The notes under the pieces: generated by a model
What the model saw: the letters and a program-made list of their open reading frames with translations, nothing else
Database searches by the model: none
Told to the model about the DNA's origin: nothing
NCBI GenBank assembly: GCA_946887045.1
Contig: CAMPKC010000003.1
Location: forward strand, 1-64,000
DNA length: 64,000 nt
Direction of reading: 5' to 3'
Origin: an uncultured Sphingobacteriaceae bacterium
GTDB lineage: Bacteria; Bacteroidota; Bacteroidia; Sphingobacteriales; Sphingobacteriaceae
Translations under genes and position numbers: made by a program
Shown here: positions 26,774-34,263 of the stretch, piece after piece
How positions within the stretch are numbered: the first letter of the stretch is position 1
How the letters are laid out: each line of letters starts with the position of its first letter

Positions 26774-27934
26774 ATGGAAAATCAAAAATCGGCGGAAACG
26801 CTCCAAAAAAGAAAGTTTTTGATGGTTTTACCCTTATTGGTGATTCCATTTATTACGATGGCATTTTGGGCCTTAGATGGCGGTACAGCAAATGTTTCGG
26901 GGGAAACTTTGTCAGCACAGCAAAGAGGATTTAATACCGCCTTACCAGAAGCAAAGTTTAACCCCAATGACAAGCAAGACAAGTTCAGTGTTTATGAAAC
27001 ATCAACAAAAGAGCCTGAAACGAGCCTTGACGGTGCAGCTCATGATCAGTTAGCGTTCGCTGCAAAAGTTAATAACGAGGTAGATCCTAATGAGCAAAAG
27101 ATTAATGAGAGACTCGCACTAATACATACAGAGCTCAATAGACAGTCTACATCTCCAGGTGTAAGCTATCAATCAACTACTCCAAGGTACCCATCCCAAA
27201 CATCCAATATGAGCTCGGATGTTAGTCGCCTAGAAAACCTGATGGAAAGCCTGCAAAGCGGCAACGGAACTGATCAGGAAATGGCACAACTAAATGCCGT
27301 GCTGGAAAAAATATTGGACATACAACATCCGGGAAGAGCACGAGAAAAACAGAAGCAGACCACCAGTGCGGCCCAAGTGTATTCGGTTCAAGTTGCTTCA
27401 GGTGACATTAACAAGCAAGGTTTGTACCGGATTGCAAAATCAATTAATAGCAGTTATTCTAATCCGGTAAGCAATTCAATTCAGGCAACCATCCATCAAG
27501 ATCAAGACATCGTAACCGGCTCGGTTGTCAAAATTAGGTTGTTAGATAGCATCTTCGTTAACAGCACCCTCATTCCAAAGAACGAATTTATTTATGGAAT
27601 AGCTTCCATAGATGGTGAGCGATTGAAAATCGAAACAAAAACCCTTCGGTACAAAAATTCTATTCTTCCTGTTTCTCTGTCGGCATTCGACTTAGATGGT
27701 TTAGAAGGTCTTTACATACCAGGGGCAATAGTTAGAGATGCTTCAAAAAAGGGTGTTGATGATGCAATCCAAAGCCTTCAAATCATGACAATGGACCCGT
27801 CAGTTTCAGCACAGGTGGCCGGGGCGGGTATTCAGGCTGCAAAGGGACTGTTTAGCAGAAAGGTAAAACAAGTAAGGGTAAAAGTTAAAGCAGGCTATCA
27901 GTTGCTTTTGAGAGACAATAATCAGAGAAATTAA
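26774..27934 (+). CDS. traM: TraM-type conjugation protein (VirB10-like)
   Basis: The 386-residue protein has a membrane helix (about 13-32), a long variable linker with Ser/Gln-rich stretches (about 60-210), and a C-terminal beta-rich domain with GSVVKIRLLDSIFVNSTLIPKNEFIYGIAS, the TraM/VirB10 pattern. It spans the periplasm and links the inner-membrane complex to the outer-membrane TraN. It lies 10 bp before traN. Firm family call. Confidence 0.87.
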   Translation: MENQKSAETLQKRKFLMVLPLLVIPFITMAFWALDGGTANVSGETLSAQQRGFNTALPEAKFNPNDKQDKFSVYETSTKEPETSLDGAAHDQLAFAAKVNNEVDPNEQKINERLALIHTELNRQSTSPGVSYQSTTPRYPSQTSNMSSDVSRLENLMESLQSGNGTDQEMAQLNAVLEKILDIQHPGRAREKQKQTTSAAQVYSVQVASGDINKQGLYRIAKSINSSYSNPVSNSIQATIHQDQDIVTGSVVKIRLLDSIFVNSTLIPKNEFIYGIASIDGERLKIETKTLRYKNSILPVSLSAFDLDGLEGLYIPGAIVRDASKKGVDDAIQSLQIMTMDPSVSAQVAGAGIQAAKGLFSRKVKQVRVKVKAGYQLLLRDNNQRN

Positions 27935-27944
27935 ATCATCAATC

Positions 27945-28724
27945 ATGAAAGCATTAATTATAATGGCAGTGATAATCGCTGCGTTCGTTCAGCAAACAGC
28001 GTTTGGGCAAGACACCATCTACGTCAGTCACAACAAAATAACAGCAGTTAAATTTCCAGCTGCAATCGATGGACCGATTACTTCAAACGGTAATTTAATT
28101 GCGATGACTAAACGGGATAATATTTTGGAGTTAAAAGCCGAGGGCACGCATTTTCGGCAAACCAATTTTATAGTTAAAACTTCCGATGGAAAACTTTATG
28201 ATTTTCCTATAGCTTTTTCCTATGGAAGAGCCGGACGATTAAAGACCCTTGAGCCAGTAAAGTCAACCGTTATCAAAAATAGCAAGCTAACGGACTCTGA
28301 AATAGCAGAAAAGCTTTCCCGGACAGGGGGAATCAAATCTTTAGCATCTAATAAGAGCCATTTCATAAAATCTCAAATTGGTGATATCACTATCTCGGGC
28401 GATAAACTCTTCTATAAATTAAAGATTAAGAATCGTTCAAACATCAATTATGATATAGACTTCATCAGATTCTATATCCGCGATCTTAAGACAACCAAAA
28501 GAACAGTTACCCAAGAACAGGAAATATATCCAATACATAGCTCCGGCACCGATAACGAAACAATTGAAGGTAAAAGTTCGGCTATCTATGTTTTTGTGCT
28601 CGGCAAGTTTCCTTTGGCTCATGACAAAGCCCTTTTTGTCGAAGTTTACGAAAAAGATGGCGCAAGGCATCAATACCTTAAAATAAGGCAATCAGATATC
28701 GATAAGGCTAAACCATTTAAATAA
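27945..28724 (+). CDS. traN: TraN-type conjugation protein (DUF4138, VirB9-like)
   Basis: The 259-residue protein has a signal peptide (cleavage near AFGQ) and a beta-rich DUF4138 body: DTIYVSHNKITAVKFPAAI near the start and NRSNINYDIDFIRFYIRDLKTTKRTV around 165-190. It is the presumed periplasmic/outer-membrane partner of TraM. It is followed 7 bp later by a large cytosolic protein. Firm call. Confidence 0.87.
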   Translation: MKALIIMAVIIAAFVQQTAFGQDTIYVSHNKITAVKFPAAIDGPITSNGNLIAMTKRDNILELKAEGTHFRQTNFIVKTSDGKLYDFPIAFSYGRAGRLKTLEPVKSTVIKNSKLTDSEIAEKLSRTGGIKSLASNKSHFIKSQIGDITISGDKLFYKLKIKNRSNINYDIDFIRFYIRDLKTTKRTVTQEQEIYPIHSSGTDNETIEGKSSAIYVFVLGKFPLAHDKALFVEVYEKDGARHQYLKIRQSDIDKAKPFK

Positions 28725-28731
28725 CTTGATT

Positions 28732-30438
28732 ATGCATATTTCAAAAGGTATAGAAGACGAAATATTTCTTTTTCTTGAAAAGCAAGCCCATTCCGGTAAA
28801 AAATGGCTGGTGTTTGAAGATGGTGCATTGGTAAAAAATGCAAAAGATCTTCGATGCTTTACAACAGAGTTTGATGCATCTCAATATGCGCACGATAACA
28901 CTTCCCATTTTGATACTCTGTTAGTTAAGCCAATCGCTGATATTCAGGCGAGTATTCAACAAAATTTATTTGAACAAGCCATCGAACATGCGCTCAATTC
29001 CTTTACATACGAAAATGTAGAGTCAATTTTGGAGGAGCTGAAAAACACGGGGTTTAGCAGTAAGGAATTGGGTGAAAGTTTACAAAAGGATTTTGCCTCG
29101 TTCGACTATGATATCCCCTATGAAACAGTGCTCAATAATATTCCTGTGAAGTTTTACATACAGCTGAGCAAGGATGACGACGGCTATCTTCACTATTTAG
29201 GCTACGATGGCATCGTGCGTCCCGAACGATCAGAAATTCATCATGGGCTCTACAATAATATTGACACAGCCGCTTTGGACGACGCTATGAGCAAGATCAA
29301 CTGGAAAAATCATCCTGGCAATTTCTATTACAGTCCTGAAGATCGGCATGATCCATCTAAACGCGAAATGTATTACTTAGAGAAGAGGCTTGACAAATTG
29401 GTTGATTGTACCTGGCAAGCGTCGAAGGAGATACGAAATCAGGCGATGAATGTATGGGAAGCGCTAATGGCAAAGCATTTTTCAGATACACCAGCCATGA
29501 TAGCTCTTATCTCTACTGTTCCTTATCTGGAAGCAATCTTTGAAAAAAGGATTCCCTTCAGTAAAGAAATTCCTTTATCTGAATCGGCCCAAGTACTGCA
29601 AAATGTAAATAACAAGAATCAAATAACCTCTGAAAATAATAAAATTATGAACTCACAAAATTTAGAATTCCTTCAGACCAATTTAAAGTACTTCGGATTT
29701 GGAGACAAACTTAATGAAGATTTAAAAAAGAACATTGAAGCCCAAAAAGCTGAATTTCAGCTAAAAATTGAAATCCCACATTTTAACAATAGGATGGATT
29801 ACACTCTCCACTTTAAAAAGTCGGATACGTCAGAGATGTATTTCTTCAATCGTTATGACGCAGGTCTCAGGAATGGCAAGCCTGAAAACGACAAAACGCA
29901 CTCTTTTTATGTGAATAAAGGGAGTGGCATCACTGCAAAAGAAGCGTTCAACTTATTAGAAGGTCGTTCTGTATATAAAGATCTTGTAAATAAAGAAGGT
30001 GAAAAGTATAGTGCTTGGGTAAAGCTAGATTTTGAAAATACTGACAAAAAGGGAAATCACTTACTCAAGCAGTTCAGTGAAAAGTACGGCTTCGATCTGG
30101 AGAAAACGCTTTCAAATTATCCTATTAAAGAGCTTCAATATCCCGAACAAAAAAAGCAGCTGATTAACTCTTTAAACAAGGGCAATGTTCAACAGGTGTC
30201 GATGAACCCAGAGGGTAAGGAAAGCAAATTCTATATTGAAGCAATACCTCAGTTCAAGAATATTAATGTATATGACTCGAAAATGCATCTGCTGAAAAGA
30301 CAAAGCCTACAGAACCAAAATCAGGGTCAAAGCCAATCAGTTTCGCAGGACACCGTGAAAAAGCCTATGCAAAAGAAAGACTTGGACGAGCAGCCTGCCA
30401 AGCAAAAACAAACCAGGAAACGGAAGCTATCCATTTAG
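28732..30438 (+). CDS. Large cytosolic transfer-operon protein, apparent fusion of two modules
   Basis: The 568-residue protein lacks a signal peptide. ATG 28732 is preferred over TTG 28726. Module 1 (1-300) includes VKFYIQLSKDDDGYLHYLGYDG. Module 2 starts at an internal ATG near 29647 (MNSQNLEFLQTNLKYFGFGDKL) and resembles the widespread Bacteroidetes DUF3945/DUF4099-type proteins that read LKYLGFG...L...I; it holds TLHFKKSDTSEMYFFNRYDA. A Gln/Lys-rich tail follows. The junction is low-complexity and Asn-rich. The internal ATG could give a second product. Function unknown; the operon context suggests DNA processing or transfer. Confidence 0.6.
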   Translation: MHISKGIEDEIFLFLEKQAHSGKKWLVFEDGALVKNAKDLRCFTTEFDASQYAHDNTSHFDTLLVKPIADIQASIQQNLFEQAIEHALNSFTYENVESILEELKNTGFSSKELGESLQKDFASFDYDIPYETVLNNIPVKFYIQLSKDDDGYLHYLGYDGIVRPERSEIHHGLYNNIDTAALDDAMSKINWKNHPGNFYYSPEDRHDPSKREMYYLEKRLDKLVDCTWQASKEIRNQAMNVWEALMAKHFSDTPAMIALISTVPYLEAIFEKRIPFSKEIPLSESAQVLQNVNNKNQITSENNKIMNSQNLEFLQTNLKYFGFGDKLNEDLKKNIEAQKAEFQLKIEIPHFNNRMDYTLHFKKSDTSEMYFFNRYDAGLRNGKPENDKTHSFYVNKGSGITAKEAFNLLEGRSVYKDLVNKEGEKYSAWVKLDFENTDKKGNHLLKQFSEKYGFDLEKTLSNYPIKELQYPEQKKQLINSLNKGNVQQVSMNPEGKESKFYIEAIPQFKNINVYDSKMHLLKRQSLQNQNQGQSQSVSQDTVKKPMQKKDLDEQPAKQKQTRKRKLSI

Positions 30439-30445
30439 TTTTAGA

Positions 30446-30471
30446 AGCAGCTCAATAGGGCTGCTTTTTTT
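30446..30471 (+). terminator. Intrinsic terminator of the main transfer transcript
   Basis: AGCAGC (30446-30451) pairs with GCTGCT (30460-30465) around an 8-nt loop, followed by a run of T. It lies just after the large transfer protein, so most transcripts should end here and the following lipoprotein is probably partly independent. Confidence 0.75.
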
Positions 30472-30513
30472 CTGAATAAAAAAATCTCTAATTTTATTTT
30501 TAAACCTACTACT

Positions 30514-31032
30514 ATGAAAAAGCTAATATACTTTGCCCTAATTCTCCTGATTGCCTCTTGTTCTTCTGATAAACTTGACAGGGAAAAGGCTTTTCAAATC
30601 ATAAAGAAAAGTGGAATGTATCCCAAGGCAAGCTCCTATCGAATCTTTACCGCCGACCCAACTTTTGCAAGACGGATGCTTGCGGCAGGTTTGGAAAGTT
30701 CTGGAATGCTTCGAGTGAAGCGGACACAAACCTTGTCCGAAGAAGGGCAACCGATTATCACTTTCACAGAGAAAGCGCAACCCTACCTCCTGGAAACTCC
30801 TGAGAAATATAAAGACGATAATGTACGTGTAGTTAAGCTGGCAGATGAAGATTTAGAAGAGGTTACTGGTATTCAAATGGTAAATAATAACCAGGCAGTA
30901 GTTGAGTATACAACATCGTATAAGAATATTTCACCCTTTAAGGTGCTTTCAGAGGACGATCTTGAAGGAAAAAAAACTTATAAAGCAAACTTTTCGCTTT
31001 ATGATGACGGGTGGAGGATGGAGAAGAACTAA
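30514..31032 (+). CDS. Lipoprotein at end of the transfer region
   Basis: The 172-residue protein has a lipoprotein signal, LLIASC, with lipidated C16. The body is a small alpha/beta domain I do not recognise. It follows an intrinsic terminator by 42 bp, so it may have its own promoter or depend on read-through. Lipoproteins at the end of Bacteroidetes transfer operons sometimes act in entry exclusion or pilus anchoring; that is only a possibility here. Confidence 0.6.
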   Translation: MKKLIYFALILLIASCSSDKLDREKAFQIIKKSGMYPKASSYRIFTADPTFARRMLAAGLESSGMLRVKRTQTLSEEGQPIITFTEKAQPYLLETPEKYKDDNVRVVKLADEDLEEVTGIQMVNNNQAVVEYTTSYKNISPFKVLSEDDLEGKKTYKANFSLYDDGWRMEKN

Positions 31033-31213
31033 TACGCTTTCTAAACTAATCTTTAAATAGATCCAATATCAACTTAATTATTTCCAAATACATCAAGATT
31101 AGAGGTGCCTTATTATTCAATGGAAATTTCCCCTTTTTTTGACTCCTCTGAATAGTCTTTTTCTTTACCATAACTTAAATGTTATTGCAAAGGACCTAAA
31201 GTTAACCTAACGA

Positions 31214-31240
31214 AATTCGGGTGTTTTCGCCCCCCGAATT
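31214..31240 (-). terminator. Hairpin at 3' end of minus-strand gene
   Basis: AATTCGGG (31214-31221) and CCCGAATT (31233-31240) are perfect complements around an 11-nt loop, and outer TAACGAA/TTCGTTA bases extend the pairing with a bulge. It overlaps the stop of the minus-strand gene. No strong T-run follows, so it may stabilise the 3' end rather than terminate. Confidence 0.4.
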
Positions 31241-32045
31241 ATTCGTTATTGGTTTTAGAATAATTTTCGAAGGATTTTTTTAGTTGTGCTATATATGATG
31301 CCTTAACAGCCATTTTTCGTTCTGATAATCTTTTTGAAAGATTTTTATCATCATAGCCAGCCACATTTTCTAGATTTAAAAATTTTCGAAACGCCTTCTG
31401 TACTTCAATGCGTTTTAACGGTGTACCATCTATCTTTTGAATTGAACCTAGCTCGTATATACCAGTAAGCAGCTCTATAAAATCTGCTGGAAGGCCCTTG
31501 AAGATTAAGTTTGAGGAAAGAAATGATTGTTGAAGTACTCCGTTTTCTTCACTTACCTTAAGTAGGTAATCATGAATCTGTTCATATTGGTTAATGAATC
31601 CCACAATTCCGTCCAGTAAATTGCTAATTGGATCATGGTGAACTCTTGTGAAAATTCCTTTTTTTTCAGTCTCTTTCGAAGCGCCGAAGTCAATGACTCC
31701 GGTTTTCATATAAGCTATATAAGTTAAATCATTAAGTTGATCAACGCATCCTTCTACCTCCTTTAGAAGGTATCCAAGATATCTTTTTAACTGATCCTGG
31801 TTAGGGATTATGGCTACGTTAAGATCTACCTCCTTCCAAATTTGATAATATAAATCTGAGAATACTTCAGAAAGTAACTTTGAATCTAAAAAATCTTCAA
31901 TTCTTTTAACTTCGTCTGTCGTTAATTCGGGTATTTTTCCTTTAATATATATATCGAGATTTTCGTCACTAACAATGTCACTTAATTGGGGGAACTCAAT
32001 CCATTTTTGGATGAAGTAATGAAATCGTTCAAAAGCAATATCCAT
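31239..32045 (-). CDS. Hypothetical cytosolic protein paired with XRE regulator
   Basis: I do not recognise this 268-residue, largely helical protein. The end (about 195-262) reads DFIELLTGIYELGSIQKIDGTPLKRIEVQKAFRKFLNL, then KNLSKRLSERK, which recalls the C-terminal helices of RteC-type proteins, though weakly. There is no signal peptide. It lies 19 bp downstream of the XRE repressor gene on the same strand, so the two form an operon. A DNA-binding or regulatory role in element control is a guess. Confidence 0.5.
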   Translation of the reverse strand: MDIAFERFHYFIQKWIEFPQLSDIVSDENLDIYIKGKIPELTTDEVKRIEDFLDSKLLSEVFSDLYYQIWKEVDLNVAIIPNQDQLKRYLGYLLKEVEGCVDQLNDLTYIAYMKTGVIDFGASKETEKKGIFTRVHHDPISNLLDGIVGFINQYEQIHDYLLKVSEENGVLQQSFLSSNLIFKGLPADFIELLTGIYELGSIQKIDGTPLKRIEVQKAFRKFLNLENVAGYDDKNLSKRLSERKMAVKASYIAQLKKSFENYSKTNNE

Positions 32046-32064
32046 CTATAGGAGATTTTTGGGA

Positions 32065-32331
32065 TTAGTTATCTCTGTCATCCTTAAAGAACTCCGATAA
32101 TGTTATGCCTAGCTTATGCAAAACTTTTATAAGTGAACTCAACCTCAAATCTTCGCTGCCAGCCTCATACTTCCCATACTGCGACCGATTTATTCCATGC
32201 TCATAAGCAAATTTATCTGGACTCGAATAACCCTTTTCCTTTCTTATTTTTCGTAGTCTTTCCCCGATTTTTTTTAGTTCCACTTTAGGGTTCAATTCGT
32301 TCTTTGCAGGATTTGTATCCTTCTTCTCCAT
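32065..32331 (-). CDS. XRE family helix-turn-helix regulator
   Basis: The 88-residue protein is essentially one HTH_3 domain: IGERLRKIRKEKGYSSPDKFAYEHGINRSQYGKYEAGSEDLRLSSLIKVLHKLGITLSEFF in outline (about 22-82). It is likely a homodimeric repressor. It diverges from the degenerate nucleotidyltransferase gene across 107 bp that contain direct and inverted repeats, the probable operator. The next gene on the same strand is uncharacterised. Confidence 0.85.
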   Translation of the reverse strand: MEKKDTNPAKNELNPKVELKKIGERLRKIRKEKGYSSPDKFAYEHGINRSQYGKYEAGSEDLRLSSLIKVLHKLGITLSEFFKDDRDN

Positions 32332-32363
32332 GCAATAAAGTAACCCAAAAACATATTTTAAAC

Positions 32364-32409
32364 ATACTCTTAATTAGAATACTCTTAATAAAGAGAATTT
32401 TTATATTTG
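32364..32409 (+). promoter_or_regulatory. Candidate XRE operator and promoter of the NTase-like gene
   Basis: ATACTCTTAAT occurs twice as a direct repeat (32364-32374 and 32379-32389, 15-bp period). The second copy overlaps CTCTT-AATA-AAGAG (32382-32395), an inverted repeat. A TATATTTG element (32402-32409) matches the phylum's TAnnTTTG -7 box and lies 30 bp before the start. Repressor binding here would block this promoter and probably the repressor's own. Confidence 0.55.
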
Positions 32410-32438
32410 TATTGCCGATTGCAAGCCAGGCGACCTAT

Positions 32439-32834
32439 ATGAAAGAGATATTTGAATTAATGAATCCTCTCCAGGAGAAGAGATTAGACGAATTGGTAAA
32501 AGGGATTGTAGAAAGATTTAAACCTCATCAAATACTTTGCTTTGCTGGTAATTTGAGAATCGATGCAGCACTTAGCTGCTTTTCAGAACCGAGATTAATA
32601 GATTCTTGTGACTACGAACTTCTTACCGTTATTGATTCGCAAGGAATTACTGAAAATGAAATGCAAGACTTCGTAAGTAGCATATATCGAAATGGAAAAG
32701 TGACAATCCTCAATCTCAAGAAAGATGATATGCGAAAAGCAATTGAAAGTAAAAATCTCTACATCACGACCATCCTTAGAGAAGGAGCTGTTTTATACAC
32801 TTCGGATGGCTTTGATCTCAAATTGCCAGACTGA
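32439..32834 (+). CDS. Degenerate nucleotidyltransferase-like protein
   Basis: With ATG 32439 the product has 131 residues and follows the minimal nucleotidyltransferase (MNT) plan seen in Bacteroidetes MNT-HEPN proteins. KGIVERFKPHQILCFAG is followed by SCDYELLTVID and later LYITTILREGAVLYTS, the usual 'G.lLY' end. The catalytic GS motif is replaced by AGN and the acidic pair by CDYE, so activity is doubtful. No HEPN partner is adjacent. It may be a non-catalytic sensor or remnant antitoxin. The upstream operator suggests XRE control. Confidence 0.5.
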   Translation: MKEIFELMNPLQEKRLDELVKGIVERFKPHQILCFAGNLRIDAALSCFSEPRLIDSCDYELLTVIDSQGITENEMQDFVSSIYRNGKVTILNLKKDDMRKAIESKNLYITTILREGAVLYTSDGFDLKLPD

Positions 32835-32988
32835 GTTACAATATTCTGAACTTATCCAGCTCTCCGCTATAGTCCTCATTCTTGTGGGCTGCCGCTACGA
32901 TCAGGGTTAGTCATTGCATTCAGCTAAATCGATTCACCCGACAGCACTTCTCATACTTCGAAGAGCTATCGGCCCTCCGGGTACGATG

Positions 32989-33004
32989 TTCAGGCATGCC
33001 TGAA
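32989..33004. promoter_or_regulatory. Perfect 16-bp palindrome
   Basis: TTCAGGCATGCCTGAA is fully self-complementary with no spacer. A perfect 16-bp palindrome is unlikely by chance at one place and suits a dimeric DNA-binding protein. It lies in the noncoding stretch between the NTase-like gene and the 33347 gene. The binding protein is unknown. Confidence 0.45.
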
Positions 33005-33118
33005 AGGTAGTTCCTCAATTTAGCTTAGACACTTTGAAAAGCTTCCTTCCGGGCCTACACTCAGCATTTCAACTAAGCTGCTTGCTGACTTTGTAAACGA
33101 TCATTGATTAGGATTCAT

Positions 33119-33291
33119 TTTGGCTTTTGCTGAGGCAAATTTAAACCTCTTCGGCAGGAAAGGCCAAGCCCTTCGGGTTTGGACAAAAAAATCTCCACAC
33201 CTCCACTGCGTTTCGGGTAGTATTTTATTTGCCTCAAAGCCTTGCCTCGCCCGCCCCCCGCGCAATTTTTTTGCCTCTATCAAAAGCCAAA
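33119..33291 (+). ncRNA. Candidate structured RNA closed by a 19-bp two-part helix
   Basis: TTTGGCTTTTG (33119-33129) pairs with CAAAAGCCAAA (33281-33291), and just inside GAGGCAAA (33132-33139) pairs with TTTGCCTC (33270-33277), separated by a 2/3-nt internal loop. An alternative partner for GAGGCAAAT is ATTTGCCTC at 33227-33235, and CCAAGCCC/GGGTTTGG (33164-33182) makes an internal hairpin. It could be a cis-acting leader RNA, a trans sRNA, or a short element with terminal inverted repeats. Strand is assumed from the downstream gene. Confidence 0.4.
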
Positions 33292-33346
33292 TGAGGCTCA
33301 TGCCGAATTGGTGATAACAGATTTTTTAACCATTAATTAATTTACT

Positions 33347-33892
33347 ATGAAAGTAGCAGAAAAAAGCAACGGAGCATTGCACAGCACAGAAGAAAGAAGA
33401 GAAGAAACTAACAACACAGTTTCCCAAACCTCGAAACCGGCAGGAAATTTAGGGCAAGAAAAAGCAAAAGAGGAAAAGCCAAAGGCTGAAAGCACCCAAA
33501 ACGGACAGAACGGAACGGCAGCGAAAGACGAGAAACCGCAGGAGCCAATCAAACAGGAAACAAAACCAGTTGAAAAGATTCAACACCCTGCTTTAAACCT
33601 TGAATCTACTTTAAGAGTGGTGAATGATTTGCACCGCAGATGCATTCAGCGGGAAAACCTGTTGACCCGCATTAACGAGTTAGAAGCCTTCGAAATTGCC
33701 CTGATTGAAGAAAGCGACGAGCTCGAAAGCAACCACTTTCAGGGCTGTAAACTAATGATTGTTGATGATAAGAATCGACAATTCATTACCTCAACCTCAG
33801 GTCTAATAAAATTGGTGGCAGAATTTATTCATAATGCTTGCTTAACCAAGTTGGGTGAAATCGAATCTAATATCGTGTTTCCTCGTGCCTAA
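33347..33892 (+). CDS. ICE-associated hypothetical protein with disordered N-terminus
   Basis: This is a 181-residue protein. The first 80 residues are charged and low in complexity (rich in Glu, Lys, Gln and Thr), probably disordered. The remainder (about 82-178) is a compact domain with LNLESTLRVVNDLHRRCIQRENLLTRINELEAFEIAL, then an MIVDDKNRQFITSTSGLIKLVAEFI strand-helix pattern. This layout recurs in Bacteroidetes mobile elements next to DUF932 genes; the function is unknown. It is preceded by the structured noncoding stretch and followed by a strong terminator. Confidence 0.65.
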   Translation: MKVAEKSNGALHSTEERREETNNTVSQTSKPAGNLGQEKAKEEKPKAESTQNGQNGTAAKDEKPQEPIKQETKPVEKIQHPALNLESTLRVVNDLHRRCIQRENLLTRINELEAFEIALIEESDELESNHFQGCKLMIVDDKNRQFITSTSGLIKLVAEFIHNACLTKLGEIESNIVFPRA

Positions 33893-33899
33893 TTATCTA

Positions 33900-33930
33900 T
33901 GCTCCCGACCTATGTCGGGGGCATTTTTTT
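33900..33930 (+). terminator. Strong intrinsic terminator
   Basis: TGCTCCCGAC (33900-33909) pairs with GTCGGGGGCA (33914-33923), with one G-T wobble and a 4-nt loop, followed by seven T. It ends the transcript of the preceding gene cleanly. Confidence 0.85.
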
Positions 33931-33955
33931 ATACATGATTTAATTGTAGCTACAA

Positions 33956-34090
33956 ATGATTGACTTATTTATAGAAGTAACAGACCAGCTGTTTTGGCAA
34001 GGTTACACCGAGCAACTTTCAAAGGACGATCCGCAAAGGTTCAGCATGGAGCTGAACGACTTTCTCAATAATTATAATTCTTATGAATGA
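33956..34090 (+). CDS. Micro-gene, 44-residue acidic protein
   Basis: ATG 33956 opens a 44-codon frame, MIDLFIEVTDQLFWQGYTEQ then LSKDDPQRFSMELNDFLNNYNSYE. Composition is acidic and protein-like, with no membrane helix. Its last 8 bp overlap the next small gene, and that gene ends 4 bp before the DUF932 gene, so all three look like one transcript after the terminator at 33930. The function is unknown; small acidic proteins in mobile elements are sometimes anti-defence factors. Confidence 0.5.
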   Translation: MIDLFIEVTDQLFWQGYTEQLSKDDPQRFSMELNDFLNNYNSYE

Positions 34091-34259
34091 AGTACTATAC
34101 CTGATGGTACGGGTTGAGGTTCAATCCACCTTCAAAAATATATCTGATACGGTAAATGAAATTGAAACCTTATCAGAGTTCAAAGTAACCGACACTAAAA
34201 ATGTGAAGGTGCTAAAAACCGAATTTTTACTAACAAGAATCAGAAACCCTAAGAAATAA
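34083..34259 (+). CDS. Micro-gene, 58-residue basic protein
   Basis: ATG 34083 opens a 58-codon frame beginning MNEVLYLMVRVEVQSTFKNI and ending LLTRIRNPKK. The pattern of strands and a central helix suggests a small alpha/beta fold. It overlaps the upstream micro-gene by 8 bp and lies 4 bp before the DUF932 gene, an arrangement typical of real coupled genes. No family is recognised. Confidence 0.5.
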   Translation: MNEVLYLMVRVEVQSTFKNISDTVNEIETLSEFKVTDTKNVKVLKTEFLLTRIRNPKK

Positions 34260-34263
34260 GAAT

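Larger units (their letters stand above)
32835..33346. other. 512-bp noncoding stretch with extensive self-complementarity
   Basis: No convincing gene is seen; overlapping frames of 60-odd codons lack family features. It holds a perfect 16-bp palindrome TTCAGGCATGCCTGAA (32989-33004), AGCTTAG/CTAAGCT arms, and a 173-nt domain closed by a two-part helix (33119-33291). It is richer in G and C than its surroundings. Similar leaders precede this gene type in other Bacteroidetes elements, as I recall. It is best read as a regulatory or structured RNA region for the gene at 33347. Confidence 0.5.

Noticed and set aside
33101..33314. Two overlapping frames of about 65 codons on opposite strands in the noncoding stretch
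   Set aside because: Both cover the self-complementary domain, so open frames on both strands follow from its base composition. Neither has a recognisable protein pattern; an RNA explanation fits better.
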